Origin: DASUPK01 sp963736305 | GTDB taxonomy: Bacteria > Actinomycetota > Thermoleophilia > Solirubrobacterales > 70-9 | Assembly: GCA_963736305.1 (NCBI GenBank) | Contig: CAVTOD010000005.1 | Coordinates: 1,116,001 to 1,180,000 of the forward strand | Direction of reading: 5' to 3' | Length of the DNA: 64,000 nt | Part shown: positions 58,351 to 64,000 of the stretch, one piece after another | Position numbering within the stretch: position 1 is the stretch's first letter | How the letters are laid out: every line of letters starts with the position of its first letter | Notes under the pieces: model-generated | Told to the model about the DNA's origin: nothing | Seen by the model: only the letters and a program-made list of their open reading frames with translations | The model's database searches: none | Program-made: the position numbers and the translations under genes

Positions 58351-58394
58351 TGTGAGGGTGCGCGTCAGCGCAACCCGTTTGATGGCGAAGCCAT
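58351..58394 (+). repeat. Structured intergenic element (copy B)
   Basis: Starts 2 bp after the acyl-CoA dehydrogenase stop. TGTGAGGGTGCGC begins it, GGGTGCGC pairs imperfectly with GCGCAACCC, and it ends in the hairpin ATGGC-GAA-GCCAT. It shares the start (TGTG-GGG-GCG) and the end (TGAYGGCGAAGCC) with 31538-31568. Confidence 0.4.
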
Positions 58395-58405
58395 AGCACC
58401 ACTCC

Positions 58406-58435
58406 ACGAACGCCCCGTGACTCCGGGGCGTTCGT
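58406..58435. terminator. Strong hairpin terminator
   Basis: ACGAACGCCCCG (58406-58417), loop TGACTC, CGGGGCGTTCGT (58424-58435): a perfect 12-bp stem between acyl-CoA dehydrogenase and ExoD. No T-run. Confidence 0.65.
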
Positions 58436-58456
58436 CGTTCCAGGCAGAATCAGGCG

Positions 58457-59059
58457 ATGCCCGAAGAATTGAGGCTCAGCGACCAGCTGGAGCGGTGGCT
58501 CCGCAGCGATCAGCCGAAGACCATCGGCAGCCTGATCGACGTCTTCGAGGAGAAGAGCTTCGCGGTTCTCTTCGTCCTCCTGCTCGCGGTGCCGGCCCTG
58601 CCCCTCCCCACGGGCGGCGTCACGCACGTCTTCGAGGTGATCGCGATGCTGCTCGCTCTTGAGCTGATCGCGGGAATGCGAAAGGTCTGGCTTCCTGAGC
58701 GGTGGAGGGCGCGGGAGATCGGGATGCCGACACGGGAGCGCTTCGCCACTACCCTGCTGCCGCGCATCCGCTGGATCGAGCGCCACTCTCACGCGCGACT
58801 GGGGTTCCTGCTCTCCCATCGCCTCACCGGCATCGTCTACGGGGCGATGACTCTGGTGCTCGTGGTCACCGCATTTTTCGCTCCCCCCTTCACGGGCCTC
58901 GACACGATTCCGTCGATCGGAGTCGTGCTGATCAGTCTCGGCGTCCTGCTCGAGGACCCCATCCTCGGAACGATCGGCTTCGTGGTCGGCGCAGCCGGGG
59001 TCCTGATCGTCTTCCTGCTGGGCCGCGCGGCCGTGGACGCCATCCGCGGGCTGTTCTAG
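58457..59059 (+). CDS. exoD: ExoD family membrane protein
   Basis: 200 residues. ExoD/exopolysaccharide synthesis family: FEEKSFAVLFVLLLAVPALPLPTGGVTHVFEVIAMLLALEL (about 30-72 in the protein, here by motif LPLPTGGVTHVFEV), RFATTLLPRIRWIER, and two more helices at the end (about 128-195). Its role in polysaccharide export or membrane alkaline tolerance is not settled. CAGAAT, 6 nt before ATG, may be the -10. Confidence 0.88.
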   Translation: MPEELRLSDQLERWLRSDQPKTIGSLIDVFEEKSFAVLFVLLLAVPALPLPTGGVTHVFEVIAMLLALELIAGMRKVWLPERWRAREIGMPTRERFATTLLPRIRWIERHSHARLGFLLSHRLTGIVYGAMTLVLVVTAFFAPPFTGLDTIPSIGVVLISLGVLLEDPILGTIGFVVGAAGVLIVFLLGRAAVDAIRGLF

Positions 59060-59073
59060 GGTGACCGGCGCTC

Positions 59074-60486
59074 ATGGAGGCCTCGGCACAGGGGTACCAG
59101 CGCTACCGCGTCCTCTGGCCGCTCGTCCCGGCCATGGCGATGGTGATGATCGACTTCACCATCGTCAGCATCTCGGCGACGACGATCCAGCGGGACGTCG
59201 GGCTGACCGAAACGGGGGAGCAGTGGCTGGTCACCGCCTATGCCCTCTCGACCGCGGCCTTCGTGGCGCTCGGCGGGCGGCTGGGAGACGTCTTCGGGCA
59301 CCGCAGGATCGTCACCATCGGCATCCTGCTGTTCGCCGCCAGCTCGCTGATGTGCGGCCTCGTGCCGGACACCGGTATCGCGGAGCCCTGGCTGATCGTC
59401 TTCCGGGTGCTCCAGGGCCTCGGCGGTGGGCTGTTGATCCCATCGGCGACCGTCCTCGTCCTGGACGCCTTCCCGCCCGCTGAACGCGGCAAGGGTCTCG
59501 CCGTCTTCTTCATCGTCGCCGGTTTGTTCACCGCGGTCGGACCGATTGCCGGTGCCTACCTGACCGAGTTCTGGACCTGGCGGGCGATCTTCTGGATCAA
59601 CGTCCCGGTCGCCATCCTTGCGCTCACCGAGCTCTATTTCGTCAAGTTGGCCGACGTGAAGCGCCCCGCGCGCATCGATCTGCGCGGGGCGGCCCTGATC
59701 GTCGCCGGCATGGGGCTGACCGTGCTCGGGATCCAGCAGTCGACGGCGTGGGGCTGGGGCGATGTCCGGACGATCGGGTCGATCGGGTTGGGAGTCCTGA
59801 CCCTGATTGCGTTCGTACAGGTCGAGCGCGGGACGGAGGACCCCCTGATCGACGTCCGTGCGATGGCGGCCAATCGCCCGTTCGCGGTGGACAACATCCT
59901 CACCTTCCTGATCTTCGGTCCCTGGCTCGCGGTCTTCTTCTTCGGCAGCGTCTACTTCCAGGTGGCATGCCACCAGCCGCCCACGGAGGCGGGCTTCTCG
60001 ATCCTGACGATGTTCTATCCGTTCTTTGTGGCCTCCCGGATCGGCGGCGCCTGGATGGACAGCCGCGGTCCGAAGATGCCCGTGACCGTCGGATTCCTGC
60101 TCGGGACGATCGGCATGATCGTCTGGGCGCAGGAGCTCGACAGCCTCACGCGCTCGGGGACGCTCTGGGGCATGCTGCTAACCGGTGCCGGGTTCGGCTT
60201 CGTCCTGTCGCCTCTCAACGCAGATGCCCTGAACCGGCTGCCGGATGCGATCCGAGGTCAGGGCTCGGGAATCACGCAGACCTTCCGGAACTTCGGCTCG
60301 GCGATCGGGATGGCTGTGATGGGGACGATCATCGCGAGCGACACCGTCGTCAACGGCCCGGCGGCCCCCAAGGACTTCGCCAGCGCGATGGAGACGGCTT
60401 TCTACGTCGGGGCGGGGATGCTCGCCCTCGGGTTCGTCCTGGCCCAATTCCTGATGCCAGGAGGAAGGCAGCAGGACATCGAGTAG
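59074..60486 (+). CDS. MFS drug-efflux transporter, DHA2 (EmrB/QacA) family
   Basis: 470 residues, about 14 helices. DHA2 motifs: MVMIDFTIVSISATTIQRDV (helix 1), LGGRLGDVFGHRRIVTIG (motif A, about 70-87), RVLQGLGGGLLIPSA (motif B) and GLFTAVGPIAGAYLTEFWTWRAIFWINVP (motif C region). Proton-driven export of drugs or metabolites. 14 bp after ExoD, and followed by a PadR gene, a usual efflux regulator. Confidence 0.9.
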   Translation: MEASAQGYQRYRVLWPLVPAMAMVMIDFTIVSISATTIQRDVGLTETGEQWLVTAYALSTAAFVALGGRLGDVFGHRRIVTIGILLFAASSLMCGLVPDTGIAEPWLIVFRVLQGLGGGLLIPSATVLVLDAFPPAERGKGLAVFFIVAGLFTAVGPIAGAYLTEFWTWRAIFWINVPVAILALTELYFVKLADVKRPARIDLRGAALIVAGMGLTVLGIQQSTAWGWGDVRTIGSIGLGVLTLIAFVQVERGTEDPLIDVRAMAANRPFAVDNILTFLIFGPWLAVFFFGSVYFQVACHQPPTEAGFSILTMFYPFFVASRIGGAWMDSRGPKMPVTVGFLLGTIGMIVWAQELDSLTRSGTLWGMLLTGAGFGFVLSPLNADALNRLPDAIRGQGSGITQTFRNFGSAIGMAVMGTIIASDTVVNGPAAPKDFASAMETAFYVGAGMLALGFVLAQFLMPGGRQQDIE

Positions 60487-60533
60487 TTTCGTTTCGGGCG
60501 CCAGCAGGACGGGGTTACGAGTAAGTAGATCCG

Positions 60534-60539
60534 TAGACT
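60534..60539 (+). promoter_or_regulatory. -10 element of the PadR gene
   Basis: TAGACT ends 8 nt before the GTG at 60548. Confidence 0.5.
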
Positions 60540-60547
60540 CGAAGACG

Positions 60548-61003
60548 GTGGCGGATCGAGAGGCGAAGCCGATCTCCGAGGCGGTGGCCCAGGCGGCTCG
60601 GGCCGGCGCCGAGGGAGTGCAGGAGCGAGAGGGCCGCCGGCGCGGGCGTCCATCCGACGCGTTCGGCGGGGATATCCGTCGCCGCGATGTCTTCCCCCTA
60701 CTGGTCCTCCACCTGGTGGCACGGGAGCCGACCTACGGCAACCGGCTGATCGAGTCGATCGAAGAGATCACCAAGGGCACGATCTCGGTCAACCCCAACA
60801 CCATGTATCCCCTGCTCAGGGAGATGGAGGGTGAAGGTCTGGTCGAGGGACGCTGGGAGCTGCCCGATCGCCGTACGCGCCGCTACTACTCGATCACCCC
60901 GGCGGGCAGGCGCGAGTACAAGCGACTTCGAGCTGAGGTTGAGCCTTTCCTCGACTCGGTGATCGAGTCCGTCGGCCTGATCAAGAGCGCGGTCTACGGC
61001 TAG
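60548..61003 (+). CDS. PadR family transcriptional regulator
   Basis: 151 residues. Winged helix of PadR: FPLLVLHLVAREPTYGNRLIESIEE (about 50-74), NPNTMYPLLREMEGEGLV and RRYYSITPAGRREY. The first 40 residues are an extra Arg/Ala-rich leader. Lies next to the MFS exporter it may repress. GTG start with a close -10. Confidence 0.9.
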   Translation: MADREAKPISEAVAQAARAGAEGVQEREGRRRGRPSDAFGGDIRRRDVFPLLVLHLVAREPTYGNRLIESIEEITKGTISVNPNTMYPLLREMEGEGLVEGRWELPDRRTRRYYSITPAGRREYKRLRAEVEPFLDSVIESVGLIKSAVYG

Positions 61004-61010
61004 AGCCGGG

Positions 61011-61502
61011 CTACAGCTCTCGCTCGTAGAAGAGCATCACCGGCCCGTCTGGACTGCCCTCGCGGTTCGTGAATCCGACGCTCTCGTATAGCGCGCGTGC
61101 GGCGGTATCGGCCTCGCTCGTCCCGAGCTCCATGTGCGTGGCGCCCTCATTGCGGGCAGTGTCCATCGCGGCCTCCATCAGGGCCCTGCCGATTCCCTGG
61201 CCGCGCAGGGAGGGAACGACGTACAGCTCTTCCAGGTAGGAGTGCGCCTGCGGACCGGCGGAGTAGACCCAGGGCCGATAGCGGATCTGCGCGAAGCCGG
61301 TCGGGCCGTCACCCGCGAGCAGGACGGTCATATCGCGGTTACGGATCAAATCGGCGTAGCGCTCCTCGAGGGCCTCGATTCCCGGAGATGGCTCGTCGAA
61401 CTCGCCCTGGAAGTCATGGAGCAGGCGCGCGACCGCTTCGGCGTCGCCGGGTGTGGCGCGGCGAATGGCGGTGTCGGACGAATCGGGTTGGCGGGGCGGC
61501 AT
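61011..61502 (-). CDS. GNAT family N-acetyltransferase
   Basis: 163 residues. Acetyl-CoA binding motif VVPSLRGQGIGRALMEAAM (about 95-113), then ALYESVGFTNREG. Acceptor unknown. ATG with TAGGCT 7 nt upstream. Convergent with PadR, 7 bp between stops. Confidence 0.9.
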   Translation of the reverse strand: MPPRQPDSSDTAIRRATPGDAEAVARLLHDFQGEFDEPSPGIEALEERYADLIRNRDMTVLLAGDGPTGFAQIRYRPWVYSAGPQAHSYLEELYVVPSLRGQGIGRALMEAAMDTARNEGATHMELGTSEADTAARALYESVGFTNREGSPDGPVMLFYEREL

Positions 61503-61509
61503 CTCGCCG

Positions 61510-61515
61510 AGCCTA
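61510..61515 (-). promoter_or_regulatory. -10 element of the GNAT gene
   Basis: TAGGCT on the minus strand, 7 nt before the ATG at 61502. On the plus strand TAATACCCT (61514-61522) beside it may serve the hydratase/dehydrogenase gene. Confidence 0.5.
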
Positions 61516-61558
61516 ATACCCTCCCCCGGCCAACCGACCGTTCGGAGGAACCTCTCAA

Positions 61559-63550
61559 ATGTTCGTCTTCAAGGCCGCCGTGCTGGGCGGCGGCACGATG
61601 GGCGGCGAGATCGCCCAGGTAATCGCCAGCGCCGACATCCCCGTGGTGGTGAAGGACGTCGAGCAGAAGTTCGTGGATCACGCGCTCGAGAAGTCGCGCG
61701 AGGTGACCAAGTCTCAACTGGACAAGCTCGTCTCGAAGGAGAAGCTGACCCAGGAGCAGGCGGACGCTCGCCTCGATGAGGTCATGGGCCTGATCACGGG
61801 CACCACCTCCTACGACGAGTTCGGCGACGTCGACTTCGTGATCGAGGCCGTCCCGGAGCGGATGGAGATCAAGAAGTCCGTCTACCGCGAGCTCGACGAG
61901 GCGACGCCCGGCCACGCGATCCTCGCCTCGAACACCTCCTCACTCTCGATCACCGAGATGGGCCGCGAGACCCTCCGGCCCCGCAAGGTCGTCGGCTTCC
62001 ACTTCTTCTTCCCGGCCTCGGTGATGCCGCTGGTCGAGATCATCTCCGGCGAGGACACCTCACGGGAGACCATCACCACGGCCTTCAACTTCGCCCAGGC
62101 GATCCGCAAGCAGCCGATCACCTGCAGGGAGGTCCCCGGCTTCGTCGTCAACCGGATCCTGAACTCCGGCGTCGGCGAGGTCTGGCGTGAGCAGGAGGAG
62201 AAGGGCCTCTCGATCAAGAAGATCGACGAGGGGATCGCGGGGGCGAACGTCACCCCGATGGGGCCCTTCTTCCTGATCGACATGCTCGGCCTCGACACGG
62301 TGCTCCACGTCGCCGAGTACCTGAACGAGTCCTACGGCGATCGCTTCTACGTTCACAAGGGGATGCAGAAGCTGGTCGCCGACGGCAAGCTCGGCGCCAA
62401 GTCCGGCGGCGAGGGCTTCTACAAGGAAGGCGAGCCCAACATCGAGGGCGACGCCGACCCGAACGCCGAGGAGCTGGCCGACCTGCTCATGCTGAAGTCG
62501 TTCGTCGAGGCGTGCATGGTGCTCGAGGAGGGCGTCTGCACGGTCCGCGAGATCGACCTCGGGATGATGGCCGGCGCCGGGCTCGACCCGCGCCGCGGGG
62601 TCTTCCCGCCGTTCTGGAAGGCGGACCTCGAGGGCCTCGACACGATCCTCGAGAAGCTCGAGAAATACGAGGAGAGCCACGGTGAGCGCTTCGCTCCGCC
62701 GCGGACGCTCAAGCGCCTCGTGGCCCAGGGCCGCCTGGGCCTGAAGTCGGGCCAGGGTTTCTACTCCTACCCGCAGACCGACGCCGAGGGCACGGTCAAG
62801 CTGGAGAGGCGCGGCGACGTCGCGATCGCTTGGCTCGCCAATCCGCCGATGAACGCCATCTCGCCCCAGGTGATCCAGGACCTCGGGAAGGTCTGGGAGG
62901 AGGTCAAGGCCGACGACGATCTGAAGGCGATGGTCATCTATTCCTCCCTGCCCGTCGTCTTCTCCGCCGGCGCGGACATCAAGGCATTCACGAGCATGGA
63001 CGAGGCCGGTGGGGCGGACCTGATCAACACGGGGCACGCCCTGCTCCGTGAGCTCGGCCAGAACCGCGTCTCCACCGTTGCCGCGGTCAACGCGATCGCC
63101 TACGGCGGTGGCTGCGAGCTGTCGATGGCGTGTGACTTCCGGATCGCGGCCGAGTCCGCCATCTTCGGCCAGCCCGAGATCAACCTGGGGATCATCCCCG
63201 GCTTCGGCGGCACCCAGCGCCTCCCCCGCCTGGTGGGTCAGTCGAAGGCTCTGGAGATGAATCTCACCGGCGACGCGGTTCTCGGGCCCGAGGCCCGCTT
63301 CCACGGTCTCGCGGACGATCTGGTCCCCGACGAGGAGCTGTTCGACACGGCGCTGGCCTGGGCCAAGAAGCTGGCCGGGCAGGCGCCGGTGGCCGTCGAG
63401 CAGATCAAGCAGGTCTCCTACAAGGGCGATCTGGACGAGGGAATCGAGGCCGAGAAGCAGGGGTTCGCGACCGCCTTTCTCTCCGAGGACGGCAAGGAGG
63501 GGATCTCCGCCTTCCTGCAGAAGCGCAGCGCGAAGTGGCAGGGCAGGTAG
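61559..63550 (+). CDS. 3-hydroxyacyl-CoA dehydrogenase / enoyl-CoA hydratase fusion
   Basis: 663 residues. The N-terminal dehydrogenase has the NAD motif VLGGGTMGGEIAQ (about 8-20), SNTSSLSITEM and the catalytic His in GFHFFFPASVMPL (about 141), with its C-terminal domain (about 190-400) twice repeated. The C-terminal hydratase (about 415-660) has SAGADIKAF and both catalytic Glu (GGGCELSMACDF; FGQPEINLGIIPGFGGTQRL). Order is the reverse of E. coli FadB. It carries out two successive beta-oxidation steps after the acyl-CoA dehydrogenase encoded 3 kb upstream. ATG with GGAGGAAC upstream. Confidence 0.93.
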   Translation: MFVFKAAVLGGGTMGGEIAQVIASADIPVVVKDVEQKFVDHALEKSREVTKSQLDKLVSKEKLTQEQADARLDEVMGLITGTTSYDEFGDVDFVIEAVPERMEIKKSVYRELDEATPGHAILASNTSSLSITEMGRETLRPRKVVGFHFFFPASVMPLVEIISGEDTSRETITTAFNFAQAIRKQPITCREVPGFVVNRILNSGVGEVWREQEEKGLSIKKIDEGIAGANVTPMGPFFLIDMLGLDTVLHVAEYLNESYGDRFYVHKGMQKLVADGKLGAKSGGEGFYKEGEPNIEGDADPNAEELADLLMLKSFVEACMVLEEGVCTVREIDLGMMAGAGLDPRRGVFPPFWKADLEGLDTILEKLEKYEESHGERFAPPRTLKRLVAQGRLGLKSGQGFYSYPQTDAEGTVKLERRGDVAIAWLANPPMNAISPQVIQDLGKVWEEVKADDDLKAMVIYSSLPVVFSAGADIKAFTSMDEAGGADLINTGHALLRELGQNRVSTVAAVNAIAYGGGCELSMACDFRIAAESAIFGQPEINLGIIPGFGGTQRLPRLVGQSKALEMNLTGDAVLGPEARFHGLADDLVPDEELFDTALAWAKKLAGQAPVAVEQIKQVSYKGDLDEGIEAEKQGFATAFLSEDGKEGISAFLQKRSAKWQGR

Positions 63551-64000
63551 CAACCGCCGAAGCCGAGCGGCTCGCCGGGCTGATCCGCGAGTCGCGTTGC
63601 ACCGTTGCCCTGACGGGAGCCGGTATCTCCGTGCCCAGTGGGATTCCCGATTTCCGGACTCCGGGGGAGGGGATCTGGGAGAAGGTCGACCCGATGGAGG
63701 TCGCGCACATCGATGCCTTCCGCCGCGATCCTGCCCGCTTCTGGGGCTTCTACAGGCAGCGGATGGAGATGCTCGGCGACAAGGAGCCGAACCGAGCTCA
63801 CGGGGTCCTGGCGGAGCTCGAGCGCCGCGGGCTGCTCGAGGCCGTGATCACCCAGAACATCGACACCCTTCACACGAAGGCCGGCTCGGAGCGCGTGATC
63901 GAGGTCCACGGCTCTATCCGCACCTCCAGCTGCCAGAGCTGTGGCGCCGAATTCGAAACCGGGGCCATGGAGGCTCTCTTCGGTGAGGACGGCGCCGCCG
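63535..64000 (+). CDS. Sir2 family NAD-dependent protein deacylase (5' part, runs off window)
   Basis: 155 codons are present. ALTGAGISVPSGIPDFRT (about 27-44) is the NAD-binding motif, TQNIDTLHTKAGS (about 102) and EVHGS with the catalytic His follow, then the first zinc pair CQSCGAEF. GTG 63535 overlaps the preceding gene by 16 bp, so it is coupled to the beta-oxidation gene, which may be a deacylation target. The second zinc pair lies beyond the window. Confidence 0.92.
   Translation, partial: MAGQVATAEAERLAGLIRESRCTVALTGAGISVPSGIPDFRTPGEGIWEKVDPMEVAHIDAFRRDPARFWGFYRQRMEMLGDKEPNRAHGVLAELERRGLLEAVITQNIDTLHTKAGSERVIEVHGSIRTSSCQSCGAEFETGAMEALFGEDGAA

Overview
The window is a GC-rich chromosomal segment with G or C at almost every third codon position. 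It carries about 62 tightly packed protein genes and no rRNA, tRNA, insertion sequence, prophage or CRISPR that I could find. Gene content points to an actinobacterium, probably of the Thermoleophilia/Solirubrobacterales type: an actinobacterial-type integration host factor, an F420-dependent oxidoreductase, Mce-type YrbE permeases with an Mkl-like ATPase, MMPL transport, a zinc-ribbon/cyclase/AAA/TPR giant and several PQQ-type sugar dehydrogenases. The lineage is inferred from this content, not proven.

Layout. 1-4.2 kb: a DUF2182 membrane protein, then benzoylformate decarboxylase and a frameshifted aldehyde dehydrogenase. 4.2-10.2 kb: both methionine synthases, metH and metE, divergent with 33 bp between them. 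10.3-14 kb: a small unknown, a second aldehyde dehydrogenase, and a P-II protein overlapping a PucR-type regulator. 14-20 kb: a beta-propeller lipoprotein, three tandem PQQ-type sugar dehydrogenases and another lipoprotein. 20-28.3 kb: two YrbE/MlaE permeases and their ATPase without an MCE protein, then an MMPL transporter, a thioredoxin-fold protein, a B3/B4-domain protein and unknowns. 28.3-34.4 kb: mIHF, a divergent pair resembling serine palmitoyltransferase and bacterial ceramide synthase, a PEBP protein, an AlkA-like glycosylase and an F420-dependent oxidoreductase. 34.4-37.1 kb: a thiamine-precursor ABC transporter under a TPP riboswitch. 37.2-42 kb: CYTH, CHAD and PPK2 polyphosphate-linked genes around a MoxR/VWA pair. 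42-49.8 kb: small domain proteins, a 1195-residue cyclase/ATPase, a lipoprotein, a universal stress protein and a flavin oxidoreductase. 49.8-57 kb: two calcium/cation antiporters, DUF3224, Bcp peroxiredoxin, two unknowns and a MacB-like ABC exporter. 57-64 kb: acyl-CoA dehydrogenase, ExoD, an MFS exporter, PadR, a GNAT protein, a fused 3-hydroxyacyl-CoA dehydrogenase/enoyl-CoA hydratase and the start of a sirtuin.

Two themes run through the window. First, at least 21 genes have a TANNNT -10-like hexamer only 6-8 nt before the start codon, which implies widespread leaderless transcription and fixes many starts. Several divergent pairs have such promoters interlocked or lying inside each other's coding sequence. 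Second, the accessory chemistry is lipid and envelope centred (possible sphingolipid synthesis, Mla/MMPL lipid transport, fatty-acid oxidation) with a polyphosphate module beside it. The most interesting candidate system is the divergent Spt-like/bCerS-like pair at 29.1-31.5 kb.
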